Of a stretch of 64,000 nucleotides of DNA, positions 1-10,281 are shown in pieces. Numbering within the stretch: the first letter of the stretch is position 1; each line of letters begins with the position of its first letter. The notes beneath the pieces were generated by a model. The model searched no databases, had not been told where the DNA came from, and saw only the letters and a program-made list of their open reading frames with translations. The DNA lies in assembly GCA_963808775.1 (NCBI GenBank), contig CAWEGR010000007.1:372001-436000 (forward strand), in the 5' to 3' direction. The stretch comes from JACVRW01 sp963808775. Lineage in GTDB: Bacteria > Actinomycetota > Thermoleophilia > Solirubrobacterales > Thermoleophilaceae. The position numbers were made by a program, and so were the translations under genes.

Positions 1-562
1 AGAGCGCGACGGGGAAGTTGAACGGCGAGATCACCGCGAAGACGCCGAACGGGCGGAGCACGTCGAGGTTGCGCTCGCCCTCCACGTAGCTCGACAGCGG
101 CTTCGTGTAGCCGTCGTTCTCCTCCATGTGGTCGGCGTAGGCGGTGATCAGGTCGATCGCCTCCTGCACCTCGAGGATCGCCTCGGTGCGCGACTTGCCC
201 GTCTCGGCGCTGACCACGCCCGACAGCTCCATGTGACGCTCCGAGATGCCGTCCGCAACCCGCCGCAGCAGCGCGCAGCGCTCGGCGTAGGGCGTGGCCG
301 CCCAACCCGGCGCCGCGGCGCGCGCGGCGGCCACCGCCCGCGCGACCTGCTCCGCCGGCGCCGCATGCGCGCGGCTGACCACGTTGTCCGTGTGCGCCGG
401 GTCGCGGCGCTCGAAGAGCTCGCCCTCGCGGACCTCCGCGCCGGCGATCAGGTGCGGCAGCGGCTCCGCCGCGCCCGCCCGCGCGGCCTCGAGGGCGGCC
501 TCGAACGCGGCGTCGGTCTCGGCCCCGAGATCTCCGCTCGTGTACGTCAGTCGCGTGCTCAT
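1..562 (-). CDS. aldehyde dehydrogenase family protein, N-terminal part (runs off window)
   Basis: This is an NAD(P)-dependent aldehyde dehydrogenase that would oxidise an aldehyde to the acid in the cytosol. Translating the minus strand from the ATG at 562 gives about 187 uninterrupted residues. They begin MSTRLTYTSGDLG and reach the conserved FGVFAVISPFNFP stretch just before the window edge, which is the family's cofactor-binding entry segment. The N-terminal style resembles 1-pyrroline-5-carboxylate dehydrogenase or related long-chain forms, but the catalytic Cys and Glu lie outside the window, so the substrate is open. The start ATG overlaps the stop of the upstream ABC ATPase gene (ATGA), so it is translationally coupled to the peptide transporter and may process an amino-acid-derived aldehyde. 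Confidence 0.85.
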   Translation of the reverse strand, partial: MSTRLTYTSGDLGAETDAAFEAALEAARAGAAEPLPHLIAGAEVREGELFERRDPAHTDNVVSRAHAAPAEQVARAVAAARAAAPGWAATPYAERCALLRRVADGISERHMELSGVVSAETGKSRTEAILEVQEAIDLITAYADHMEENDGYTKPLSSYVEGERNLDVLRPFGVFAVISPFNFPVAL

Positions 563-2490
563 GAGGCGACAGCGTGGCAGGCCGGAAGTGAGCGCGGATC
601 CTCGCCTCGTGCAGCGTTCGAGGATGCCGAGCCGCTCGGCCTCGCCGGACTCGACGAGCGGGCAGCGCGGGTGGAAGCGGCAGCCGTCGGGGATGCGGGT
701 CGGGTCGGGCGCCTCGCCCTGCGAGGATCACCTGCTCCATCTGGTGCTGCTCGGGCACGACCGAGAGCAGCGCGCGCGTGTAGGGGTGCTTCGGCGCGAG
801 CAGGATCTCCTCGGTGGGGCCCTCCTCGACGATCCGCCCGAGGTACATCACCGCCACCCGGTCGGCGATGTTCCACGCGAGCCCGAGGTCGTGGGTCACG
901 ACAAGGATGCCCACGCCCGCCTGCCGCACGATCCGGAGCATCAGCGCCAGGATCTCGCCGCGTACCGACGCGTCCAGGGCCGACACCGGCTCGTCGGCGA
1001 CGAGCAGGTCGGGGTCGAGCACCATCGCGCCGGCGATGATCACGCGCTGGCGCTGGCCACCCGAGATCTCGTACGGGTAGCGCGTGAAGAAGCTCTCGGG
1101 CGGCCGCAGCCCGGCGTTCGAGAGAGCCTCGGCCACGATCTGCTCCTCGTCGCCCGCGATCCCCTGGATCCGGACGCCCTCGGCCACCGCCTCGTAGATC
1201 GTCTGGCGCGCGTTGAGCGCGCCGGTCGGGTCCTGGAAGATCATCTGCGCGTGGCGGCGGTGCTCGCGCAGCGCCGCGCGCTCGTAGCGGAGCGGCTCGC
1301 CGCGGAAGCGCACCTCGCCGGACGCGGGCTCGCGCAGGCCCATGATCGCGCGGGCGAGCGTGGTCTTGCCGCAGCCGGACTCGCCCACGAGCGCGAGGAT
1401 CTCGCCGGCCTCCATCGACAGGTCGACCCCGTCGACGGCGCGCGCCTCGCCGCCCTTGTGGGGATAGGTCATGTGCAGGTCGCGCACCTCGAGCAGCGCG
1501 CCGTTCGAGCTCAACGCGGGCGCTCCCTTCACGTGCACGCAGGCGGCCCGGCGCGCCTCGCCGGCGTCCCAGAGCTCGACCGGCGTCGACGCGCAGACGT
1601 CGGTCCTCTCGGGACAGCGCGGGTGGAACGGGCAGCCCGTCGGCAGCGCGCGCGGGTCCGGCGGGTCGCCCGCGACGCCGGAGGGATTCATCCTGAACTC
1701 GTGATCGCCGATCACGGGGAACGCCGCGGCGAGCGCGCGCGTGTATGGATGCGCGGCCTTCGCGAACACCTCGTGGCTCGGACCCTCCTCCACGATCCGG
1801 CCGGCGTACATCACGGCGATGCGCGAGCACACGTCCGCGAGCGTCGAGAGGTCGTGGGTGATGAAGATGATCGCGAGCCCGAAGCGCTCCTGCAGGTCCT
1901 CGAGCAGCCGCAGCACCTGCGCCTGCACCATCACGTCGAGCGCCGTGGTGGGCTCGTCGGCGATCAGGAGGCGCGGCTCGCAGGCCAGCGCCAGGCCGAT
2001 CAGCACGCGCTGGCGCTGGCCGCCCGAGAGCTGGTGCGGGTAGTCGCGCGCGCGCCGCGCGGGCAGGCCCACGAGCTCGAGCAGCTCGCCCACCCGGGTG
2101 CCCACCTTGACCCCGCCGGACGAGTGCAGCCGGATCGCCTCCGCGATCTGGTCGCCCACGCGCTGCACGGGGTTGAGCGAGTGGAGCGCGCCCTGGAAGA
2201 CGATCGCCAGGTCCGTCCAGCGAACGGCGCGCAGCCGGCCGGGCCGCATCGCGAGCACGTCCTCGCCGTCGAGCAGCACCTCGCCCGTGACCTCCGTGCC
2301 CTTCGGCAGCAGCCGCAGCAGCGCAGCGGCGAGCGAGGACTTGCCGCAGCCCGACTCGCCCGCCAGCCCGAGCGTCTCGCCCACGCCTAGCTCGAGGTTC
2401 ACGCCGCGCACCGCCGGCACGCCGCCGCCGTCCCGGGACGGGTAGGTCACGTGCAGGTCGCGCACGCCGAGCAGCGGGGCGTCGCGTCAT
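559..2490 (-). CDS. fused double-ATPase subunit of oligopeptide ABC transporter (DppD-DppF type), frame-broken
   Basis: This is the cytoplasmic ATP-hydrolysing component of a peptide/nickel-type ABC importer. One reading frame from about 2486 to 725 encodes two complete nucleotide-binding domains. Domain 1 has Walker A GESGCGKSS, signature LSGGQRQRV, Walker B LLIADEPT and switch ITHDL. It is followed by the C-terminal oligopeptide motif CPFHPRCPE. Domain 2 has GESGCGKTT, ISGGQRQRV, LLVADEP and VTHDL. There is no stop between the halves, so this is a natural DppD-DppF fusion of about 640 residues. Frame breaks occur near the start (about 2484), near 724 and near 618; removing one base at each gives an ATGA-coupled start at 2490 and a C-terminus ending at 559, overlapping the aldehyde dehydrogenase start. 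Confidence 0.85.
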   Translation of the reverse strand: MTRRPAARRARPARDLPVPGRRRRAGGARREPRARRGRDARAGGRVGLRQVLARRCAAAAAAEGHGGHGRGAARRRGRARDAARPAARRSLDGPGDRLPGRAPLAQPRAARGRPDRGGDPAALVRRGQGGHPGGRAARARGPARAARARLPAPALGRPAPARADRPGAGLRAAPPDRRRAHHGARRDGAGAGAAAARGPAGALRARDHLHHPRPLDARGRVLAHRRDVRRPDRGGGSEPRGVREGRASIHARARRGVPRDRRSRVQDESLRRRGRPAGPARAADGLPVPPALSREDRRLRVDAGRALGRRRGAPGRLRAREGSARVELERRAARGARPAHDLSPQGRRGARRRRGRPVDGGRRDPRARGRVRLRQDHARPRDHGPARARVRRGALPRRAAPLRARGAARAPPPRADDLPGPDRRAQRAPDDLRGGGRGRPDPGDRGRRGADRGRGSLERRAAAARELLHALPVRDLGWPAPARDHRRRDGARPRPARRRRAGVGPGRVGTRRDPGADAPDRAAGGRGHPCRDPRPRARVEHRRPGGGDVPRADRRGGPHRGDPARAEAPLHARAALGRARAAPDGAGDPRRARRPTRPASPTAAASTRAARSSSPARPSGSASSNAARGEDPRSLPACHAVAS

Positions 2491-3402
2491 CCGCGCCGGT
2501 CCTTCAGCCGCGGGTCGAGGATCTCCTCGAGCGCTGTCCCGATCAGCGTGAACGACAGCGCCACCACCAGGATGCCGAGGCCGGGCGGCACGAAGTACCA
2601 CCACGCCTCGATCGTGATCGCGCCGGATTCGAACGCGTTGTCGAGCATCTTGCCCCAGGACGCGTTGGCCGGGTCGCCGAGGCCGAGGAACGAGAGCGTG
2701 GCCTCGTAGAGGATCACGACCGGCACCGTGAGCGTGGTGTTCGCCAGGATCAGCGGCGCCACGTTCGGCAGGATGTGGCGGCCCATCAGGTGCCGGTTCG
2801 TCGCGCCGAGCGCGCGCGAGCGGTCCACGTACTCGCGTTCTCGCAGGGTCAGCACCTGGGCGCGTATGAGCCGCGCCGTCGAGGGCCACGACGTGATCCC
2901 GATCACGAGGATGATGTTCTCGATCGACGGTCCGAGGATCGCGGCGAGCACGATCGCGAGCGGCAGGAACGGGATCACGAGGAACCACTCGGTGGTCCGC
3001 ATCAGGAAGCCGCCGAACAGGCCCGCCGAAGAACCCGGCCACGATCCCGACGATCGAGCCGATCCCGACCGCGAGGATCGTCGCGGCGAGGCCCACCAGC
3101 AGGCTGATGCGCGCGCCGTAGACGAACTGGGTCCACACCGGGCGGCCGAGATTGTCCGTGCCCATCGGCCCGAACTCGGACGGGTTCGCCCAGACGGGGT
3201 TGTCGACCGCGTTCGTGGCGCTCAGGTTCGCCTCGTCCGCGATCAGCGGCGCCGCGAGCGCCATCAGCACGATCAGCGACAGCACCACGAGCCCGACCAT
3301 GCCGGGCGTGTGGTGGCGGAACTCGTGCCAGGTCGCGGCGAGCGCGCGGCGGCGCCGCAGCCAGGTGATGCGCCGGGGGGAGAGGACCGTGGCGGAGCTC
3401 AT
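2487..3402 (-). CDS. peptide ABC transporter permease, DppC-like, one frame break
   Basis: This is an integral membrane permease of the DppC/OppC type, the partner of the DppB-like permease in forming the import channel. It starts MSSATVLSPRR, with a first membrane segment GMVGLVVLSLIVLMALAAPLIA and the typical extracytoplasmic FGPMGTDNLGR motif. After residue about 125 the frame breaks near position 3024, where GGCGGGCCTG carries one extra G. The remainder continues in the next frame and holds the EAA loop (SRALGATNRHLMGRHILPN) and the family's ending ILDPRLKDRRG. Total length is about 305 residues, normal for the family. The start overlaps the stop of the DppB gene (ATGA) and the stop overlaps the ATPase start. 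Confidence 0.9.
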
Positions 3403-4368
3403 GCCTCCCGCACCCGTGGGTCGAGCCAGCCGTAGAGCAGGTCGGCGATCAGGTTGAAGACGATCATCGATGCGCTGAAGACGAGGAAGATCCCCTGCAG
3501 CATCGGCAGGTCGGGCCCCTTCAGGGCCTCATAGGTGGCGAGCCCGAGCCCGGGCCAGGAGAAGATCGCCTCGACTGCGATCGCGCCCGCGAGCACGTAG
3601 CCGAGGTTGATCGCCATCAGGGCGACCACGGGCAGGAGCGCGTTCGGCACCGCGTGCCGGTTGCGAACGAGCACGTCGCGCAGCCCCTTCGCGCGCGCGA
3701 GCACGAGGTAGTCCTCGCGCATCGTGTCGAGCAGCGAGGAGCGCATCACGATCGCGTACTCGCCCAGGTAGGCGATCGTCAGCGTCAGGGCGGGCAGGAT
3801 CATGTGCTGCGCCTGGTCGAACAGCTTGGGGATCCCGGTCGCGGTCGACGCGGGGTCGACGATTCCGCCCGTGGGCAGCCAGCCGAGCTTCACCGAGAAC
3901 AGGGTGAGCAGCAGCATCCCGAGCCAGAAGTCGGGGATCGGAGTACGTCGTCATCGCGAAGCCCGTGGTCGCGTAGTCGGTCCTCGTCCGTCTTCGCCAT
4001 GCGGCGGCGATCCCGAGCAGGACGCCGATCACGGCCGACAACACGGCCGAGACCCCGACGAGCGCGATCGTTGGGACCGCGTCTCGCTTGATCTCCTCCC
4101 AAACGGGTTGGTTCGTGGTGTACGAGCGGCCGAGGTTGAGCTGGGCGGTCTGCTTCAGGTACTCGACGAACTGGCCGCTCGTCGACTTGTCGAGACCGAA
4201 CTGCTTGGTCAGCTCCGCCTTCTGCGACTCGCTGAGGTTGCGACCCCGGTACAGGTTCGCAACGGGGTCGCTCTCGACGACGCGGAACAGAAAGAAGTTG
4301 AAGCAGACGACGAAGAAGAGCGTCGCCAGCGACCCCAGGACCTTTCCGGTTACGTACCTTGCGCTCAC
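3399..4368 (-). CDS. peptide ABC transporter permease, DppB-like, one frame break
   Basis: This is an integral membrane permease of the DppB/OppB family. I place the start at the GTG at 4368 (MSARYVTGKVLGSL), because it overlaps the binding-protein stop as GTGA and matches the usual short N-terminus of DppB. The protein has an early membrane segment, the periplasmic loop ending in LNLGRSY, further hydrophobic segments, an EAA-type loop (VLARAKGLRDVLVRNRHAVPN) and the ending LYGWLDPRVREA. A single frame break near 3945 separates the N-terminal 140 residues from the C-terminal 170. Length is about 323 residues, as expected. An upstream in-frame extension exists only because of the frame break in the preceding gene. 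Confidence 0.9.
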
Positions 4369-6177
4369 TCCCGCTCGTCGGCGGTCCTGCGGCGCGCTCA
4401 GGAAGAAGATGCCGAGGCCGAGCGCGAGCACGACGGCGATCACGATCGCGATGATCGCACCGCTGCCGCCCCCGTCGTCATCGCCGCCCCCGTCGCTTGC
4501 GCTCACGGGCTCCAGCTGCGCGTAGCTCGGCGAGGTGTTCGAGTAGAAGACCGGGCCCGGTCTTCGCCGGCTGCTGGACGAAGCCCGTGAAGCGGTCCTT
4601 CACGTAGGCCTGCAGGTCGGGATACGTGTAGAGCACGTGGTAGACGCCCCACTGCTGCAACCGGCTGAGCATCTCGTGCACGATCTCGACGCGCTTCTCG
4701 GGGTCGAGCTCGACCTTCTGCTGCTGGTAGAGCTTGTCGTACTCGGGGTCGCAGTAGTTCGCGTCGTTGTAGTAGTTCGTCGGGTTCTCCGGGTCGCTCG
4801 ACACCTGGTCGCAGGTGAAGTACGACAGCATCGGGTCCGGGTCCACGAACGGCACCCAGCCCCAGGCGTACATGTCGTAGTCGCCCTTGCCGATGATCGT
4901 CGTGAGCTGGCTGTCGTCGGCCACCTTGCGGGTGGTCGCGATGCCGATCTCCTTCAGCCAGCCGGTCACGAACTCGGCGATCGGCTGGGACGGTGACGCT
5001 GTCCGAGCGGACGTAGTAGGTGAAGTTGAGCGGCTCGCCGCCGCCCGGCATCTCGCGCACGCCGTCGCCGTCCGTGTCCTCGTAGCCGGCGTCGTCGAGG
5101 ATCTGGTTGGCCTTGTCGAGGTCGAAGTCGAAGACGTCCTCCTCCGGGATCTCGGGCGTCCACTTCGGATCAGGCGAGGCGCTCAGGGTCTCGGTCCGCG
5201 TGGCGTGGCCGCCCTCGGCGCGGTCGACGAGGGTGTCCTTGTCGATCGCGTGCCCGATCGCCTTGCGCACCTCGGGGTCGAGCAGCGCGGGGTGCGGCTT
5301 CTTGAGGCCGTCCCCGCCGTTGATCGCGACCTCGGTCATGGCGCCCTGATAGCCCTCGACCGTGACGATGTTGTCGTCCTTCTGGAGCTGGTCGTAGCCG
5401 GCCGGCGGCAGGGTCTCGGCGGCGTCGAGCTCGCCGGTCTTGAGCGCGGCGACCATCGCGTCGGGGTTGTTGAACTTGCGCAGGACGACCTTGTCGACCT
5501 TGGGCTTGCCGCTCGTAGTAGTTCGGGTTCGCCCTGAAGCGCGCGAACTGGCCCTTCTCGAACTGCTCGAGCACGAACGGCCCCGAGCCCACGCCGTCGG
5601 TCGCGTCGTACTTCGCGCGCTCGTCCGCCGACATCTCGCCCCAGATGTGCTTCGGGAGGATGTAGACGTCCATGATCGGCAGCTTCGGATCCGGCACCTT
5701 CGACTTGATGACGACCGTCGTTCTCGTCCGGCGCCGCTCGCCGTCAGGTTCGTCGTGGTCGCCGAGTGGTTGAGCCACTCCTCGTCGCGGGAGGTGTTGA
5801 TCGTCCAGACGATGTCCTCGGACGTCAGCGGCTTGCCGTCGGACCACTTCAGGTTCGGGCGCAGCTTGTAGGTCCAGGTCAGCCCGTCCTCGGAGCCCTC
5901 CCAGGACTCGGCGAGGCCGGGAATCACGGAGAAGTCGGCCGCCGCCTTGTTCGTCAGGGTCGCGTACTGGAGGTTCCAGGCCTCGTAGGCGGCGACCGTC
6001 ACGCCGATCAGCGGGCTCATGCTGTCGATGCCCTGCGGGTCGCCGATGTCGAAGACCGTCTGGCTCGGCCTCCGCCTCGCCGCCGCCCTCCTCGTCCTGC
6101 CCCTGTGCGGTAACCGCCGTCAGTGCGGCGAGAAGCAACGCAATGGCCAGCGTTGCGGTTAGAAGCCTGCGATCCAT
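4365..6177 (-). CDS. peptide ABC transporter substrate-binding protein (SBP family 5) with C-terminal membrane anchor, several frame breaks
   Basis: This is the extracytoplasmic solute-binding component of the peptide importer. It begins with a signal peptide (MDRRLLTATLAIALLLAALTA) followed by a Glu/Gly-rich linker. The family 5 body contains LAESWEGSEDGLTWTYKLRPNLKWSDGKP (read in pieces), FNNPDAMVAALKTGELDA and the C-terminal YKLYQQQ-type region around 4700-4760. Unusually, it does not end after the binding domain: it continues into an acidic Gly-Asp linker, a hydrophobic segment (GAIIAIVIAVVLALGLGIFF) and a basic tail, so it is anchored to the membrane at its C-terminus. Frame breaks lie near 6062, 5722, 5515, 4992, 4555 and 4390. 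With the last one repaired it ends RRRTADERE at 4365, overlapping the DppB start. Confidence 0.85.
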
Positions 6178-6249
6178 CCTCACGCGAGTCCCCCCGTAGT
6201 GCTTACGTCCGTCCACCACTTGAACGAATTGGCGCACTCTTACAGGAGC

Positions 6250-8107
6250 TCACATGAGATTCCAGTTAAGAAAGCGGTCGAGGCGCCTGTAGAAGTCGAG
6301 CATCGGGCCCGCGCGAAGCAGGCCGTGTCCCTCGGTCGGATAGGTCACGTACTCGAACGTCTTGCCGAGCTCGCGCAGCCTCGTCACGAGCTGCGCCGAC
6401 TGCTTCGGGCTCACCCGGACGTCCTTCTCGCCCGCGACGATCAGCAGCGGCGCCTCGATGTTCTCGAGCCGGTGATAGGGGGAGCCGGCCACGTACTCCT
6501 CGCGCGCCTGCGAGGGCGGTCCCATCATGCGCTCGAGGTCCTGGACCCCATAGCGGTCGCCCTGCGCCCACGAGGTCGTGATGTCGCAGTCGCCGTACTT
6601 GCAGGCGGCGCAGCGGAAGCGGTGTTCGGGATCGTCCGTGACCGAGAGCAGCGCCATGTACGAGCCGTAGCTCGCGCCGAACACGCCGAGCCGGTCGCCG
6701 TCCACCCAGTCGAGCCCGCGAAGGAAGTCCGCGGCCGCGAGGCAGTCCTTCGTGTCATCCACGCCCCACACGCCGTGGTTGGCACGCTCGAACTCGCGCC
6801 CGTAGCCGGTCGAGCCGCGGAAGTTCACGTACAGCCACGCGTAGCCGCGGTCGACGAAGTACTGCGCGTGGCCGTCCCACTCGTCCGCGCAGGCGTCGGT
6901 CGGCCCGCCGTGCGGGTAGACCACGGCCGGCACGGGCGCGTCCGGGCTCGCGCCCTTGGGTCGCAGCAGGAAGCCCGGAATCTCGAGGCCGTCGAAGGAC
7001 GGAAACGTCACGTCCTCGAGCGCCGCGTAGGGGGCCTTGCGCACCGCGCGCGGCGCGGGCGCGTGCAGCACGCGTGAGCCCCCACCCGGCTCGACCACCC
7101 TGATCTCCGGCGCGGTGGCGTGGTCCTCGTACGCGGCCACCACCTCGCCGTCGGGCCCGAAGCGCGGGCTGCTCCACCAGCCGCCGTCGGCGAGCACGCG
7201 TCGCCTCGCCGCTCGCGGCGTCCACCGTCACGAGCTGGGTGCGGTTGCGGTCAACGCGCACGGCGAGCAGGCGGCCGCCGTCCGGATGCCACTCGAGGCC
7301 GAAGTGGGTGTTGCCGGTGCTCGTGAGCTGGCGCTCGTTCTGGCCGTCGGCGCCCACGAGGTGGATCTCGTAGAAGCCCGGGCGCTCCGAGCGGAACGCG
7401 ATCGTCCCGCCGTCCGGCGACCACACGGCCTCCTCGTCGTGCATGCGCGGCGTCCCCGTGAGCGCGCGCACGGCGCCGCCGTCGAGGCGCGCCACGCGGA
7501 TCTCCGAGCGGTTCAGGTCGCCGCGCGGATAGAAGGTGTAGGCCACCTCCGTCCCGTCGGGCGAGACGGCGGGGTCGCCCTCGTCGCCATGGCGCTCGAG
7601 GTCCCCGTGGTCGACCGCGAGCCGGCGCGGCCACGCGTCGCCGACGCCGACGACCGCGAGCCGGGTGCTGTCGTCCTCCTCGCGCTCGACCGAGATCACG
7701 AGGCGCTCGTCGTCGATCCACACGGGACCCGACCCCTCGGCGAGCTTGCGCGGCGGGCCGCCTGCGCTCGGCACGAGCCAGACGTGGTCGCCCTCCCCGT
7801 AGGCGATCGTGGTCCCGTCCGGCGAGAGCCGCGCCACCGTGTCGTCCCAGTAGGACGCGGGAGGGCGCAGCGCGGTGAAGCGCTCGACGGGGCCTCCCGC
7901 CACATGGACGCCGAGCACGTCCGAGGTCTCGGACGCCGCCTCGACGAAGATCGCCAGCCTGCGGTCGCGGCTGAGCACGATCGAATGCGGCCGCGGCGTG
8001 GCGGCCACCGCCTCGAAGCGCCAGTGCGGCGGCGGCTTCAGGTCCTTGCGCGGCTGGGCGAGCACGCCCTCGTGCTCGTCCTTGCCGATCCAGATCGTCT
8101 CCGTCAC
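6250..8107 (-). CDS. S9 family peptidase (prolyl oligopeptidase/acylaminoacyl peptidase type), one frame break
   Basis: This is a two-domain serine peptidase that cleaves short peptides or blocked N-terminal residues. The N-terminal 300 residues form a beta-propeller with repeated SPDG motifs (RLSPDGTTIAYG, AVSPDGTEVAYT, WSPDGGTIAFRS). The C-terminal alpha/beta-hydrolase domain has HGGP, the nucleophile motif GASYGSY, the Asp in GEKDVRVSP and the His in TEGHGL. The frame breaks near 7200, in the last propeller blade. I chose the GTG at 8107 because it lies one base past the stop of the deacetylase-like gene, which implies coupling. No signal peptide is seen, so it is probably cytosolic and degrades peptides brought in by the downstream transporter. 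Length is about 618 residues. Confidence 0.9.
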
Positions 8108-8108
8108 G

Positions 8109-9180
8109 TCAGCCAACGAGGCCCTCCTCGAGTCCCTCGAGCGCCTCGCGCACGAGCGGTCCAATCGTGTCCAGGTCGTAGCCGCCCTCCTGCACCACGA
8201 CGGTGGGGAGGCGCAGCCCGCCGAGCAGGCGGCCGGCGGCACGGTAGCCGGTCGCGCTGACCTCGAGCGGGCTCTCGGGGTCGCCCGCCGCGGCGTCCAC
8301 GCCGAGCGCGACCACCAGGGCGGCGGCGCCGGCGGCGCGCGCCCAACCGGTGAGCTCCTCCACGGCGGCGAGCCAGACGTCGTCGCCGCTGCCGGATGCG
8401 AGCGGCAGGTTGCGGTTCGACTCGCCGTCGCCTCCCGTCTCGTCGGCGAAGCCGAGGAAGTGCGGGAACCCTCCCGCCCCCGGGTCGACGTGGACGGAGC
8501 CCGTGAGCACGTCGGCGTCGTCCCAGAAGATCGCCTGGGTGCCGTTGCCGTGATGCGCGTCGATGTCGAGCAGCGCCACGCGCCCGCCCGACGTGGCCGC
8601 GCAGGTGCACGGCCGCTGCCGCGGAGTTGTTCAGGTAACAGGAGCCGGCGAACGCCCGGCGCGTGGCGTGGTGCCCGGGCGGACGCGTGAGGGCGTACGC
8701 GGCGGGCTCGCCCTCGGCCACGAGATCCGCGGCGGTCGCGGCCGTGTCGATCGCGGCGCGCGCCGCCTCGTACGTTCCGGGCCCGATCAGCGTCATCGTG
8801 TCGTAGGCGAACAGCCCTGCGCGGGCGCTCGGCGAGTCGGGCCGGTCGGGCTCGAAGCCGGAGAAGAGGTCGGGGTGCGGGAAGAGGTACGGCACCACCC
8901 TGTTCTGCCCCGGGTCGCTCGTCAGCTCCGCCTCGTCCCAGTCGTCCCAGGCGCTCGCGAGGTAGTCGAGCAGGGCTCCGTCGTGAACCGCGAGGGCCAC
9001 GCCATCCGGCTGCTCGCGCGCCTCGACGAAGCGTGCGCCCGCGCGCTCGAGCTCGGCCCGGATCGCATCCGCCCGTGCCGGCAGCTCCGTGCCGGGGATG
9101 CGCACGCCCACCCACACCTCGCCGTCCGGCTCGTGCAGCCGGTGTCGATCGCTCCACACGACTGGCAGCGCGAGTCCCAT
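8109..9180 (-). CDS. histone deacetylase family protein (acetylpolyamine aminohydrolase-like), one frame break
   Basis: This is a zinc hydrolase of the arginase/deacetylase fold that removes acyl groups from amines such as acetylpolyamines or acyl-lysine. It starts MGLALPVVWSD at the ATG at 9180. Key family motifs are present: RPPGHHA (tandem active-site His), LDIDAHHGNGTQ (zinc-binding Asp and His) and ALGVDAAAGDP (second zinc Asp). The final EGGYDLD segment matches the substrate Tyr loop. The frame breaks near 8597, between the NNSAAAAVHLR segment and the DIDAHHG motif. Length after repair is about 357 residues, normal for the family. It heads the minus-strand unit with the S9 peptidase and peptide importer, suggesting deacylation of imported material, which is an inference. 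Confidence 0.88.
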
Positions 9181-9225
9181 CGAGCGGGCGAGCCTACCCG
9201 GCGCGCGCTGCATTAGGTTGCGCGC

Positions 9226-10281
9226 GTGACCGAGATCCAGGTGGGGGCGCTGCGGCCGGGCGAGACGGACACGATCGAGGACGTGGCGGGCGTGCGCGTG
9301 GGCCACGTGACCGTCGTTCGCGACGAGCCCGAGCCCCCGGATGGACGCGGCGTCGCCCGCACCGGCGTGACGGCGATAGCGCCCGGCGACCCGGCCACGC
9401 TCTGGCGCGAGCCGGTGCCCGCGGGCGTGGCGGTGCTGAACGGCGCGGGCGAGCTCACCGGCGCGCTCCAGATCCGCGAGTGGGGCCTGTTCGAGACGCC
9501 CGTCTACCTCACGTCGACGATGGCGGTGGGCCGGACCTACGACGGCGCGGTCGCCGCGGCCTGCGCGGCCGAGCCGAAGATCGGCCTCGAGAACGTGGTG
9601 ATCCCGGTGGTCGGGGAGTGCGACGACGCCTGGCTGAACGACCCGCGCACCGTGCAGGTCGAGGCCGCCGACTCGGGCCGCGCCCTCGACGCCGCGCTCG
9701 CCTCGCCCGGCTTCGAGCAGGGCGCGGTCGGCGCCGGCACGGGCATGTGCTGCTTCGATTTCAAGGGCGGCATCGGCAGCGGCAGCCGCCTCGCGGGCGA
9801 GCACGTGGTGGGCGTGCTCGTGCTCGCCAACTTCGGCTCGCGCGAGGACCTCGTGATCGACGGCGTGCCGGCGGGGCGGCTCCTGGGCGGCGAGCTGCCG
9901 CCGCCGCGCGATCCGGCGGGAAGCTGCATCGCGATCGTCGCCACGGACGCGCCGCTCGGACCGCATCAGCTCGAGCGGCTGGCGCGCCGCGCCGGGCTCG
10001 GCCTCGCGCGCACCGGCTCCGTGGCGCATCACGGCAGCGGCGAGATCTTCCTCGCCTTCTCGACGGGCGCGCGCGTCCCGCGCGGCACGCCGCGCGCGCC
10101 GGCCCTGCCCGACTCGGAGCTCAACCCGCTCTTCTCGGCCGCCGTCGAGGCGACCGAGCAGGCCGTGATCAACGCGATCTGGTACGCCGAGCGCACCGTC
10201 GGGCGGGAGGGCATCGTGGCCGAGGCCCTCCCGCGCGACCAGGTGCTCGCGCTGCTTACTTCGGCGCGGGAACGATCCTGA
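9226..10281 (+). CDS. P1 family peptidase (DmpA/BapA-type aminopeptidase)
   Basis: This is an N-terminal-nucleophile aminopeptidase of family S58 (DmpA/BapA), 351 residues, starting MTEIQVGAL. These enzymes cut themselves at a Gly-Ser bond and use the new N-terminal Ser to release small or beta-amino acids from peptides. The expected site is visible as HHGSGEIFLAFST, with Gly270-Ser271. The upstream GTGMCCFDFKGGIG motif and the NAIWYAE segment are also typical. It is transcribed divergently from the deacetylase gene 45 bases away, so it may share regulation with the peptide-utilisation unit. Its 3' end overlaps the peroxiredoxin gene by 26 bases on the opposite strand. No signal peptide is seen. 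Confidence 0.9.
   Translation: MTEIQVGALRPGETDTIEDVAGVRVGHVTVVRDEPEPPDGRGVARTGVTAIAPGDPATLWREPVPAGVAVLNGAGELTGALQIREWGLFETPVYLTSTMAVGRTYDGAVAAACAAEPKIGLENVVIPVVGECDDAWLNDPRTVQVEAADSGRALDAALASPGFEQGAVGAGTGMCCFDFKGGIGSGSRLAGEHVVGVLVLANFGSREDLVIDGVPAGRLLGGELPPPRDPAGSCIAIVATDAPLGPHQLERLARRAGLGLARTGSVAHHGSGEIFLAFSTGARVPRGTPRAPALPDSELNPLFSAAVEATEQAVINAIWYAERTVGREGIVAEALPRDQVLALLTSARERS

Noticed and set aside
294..2390. A plus-strand open frame of about 700 codons opposite the fused ABC ATPase
   Set aside because: Same reason: the ATPase motifs are on the minus strand and the antisense product has no recognisable domain.
559..3402. A single minus-strand frame of about 950 codons covering a permease and the ATPase
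   Set aside because: Only the first 125 residues look like protein. Beyond that the frame is shifted and the true permease and ATPase motifs appear in another frame, so it is a product of frame breaks, not a fusion.
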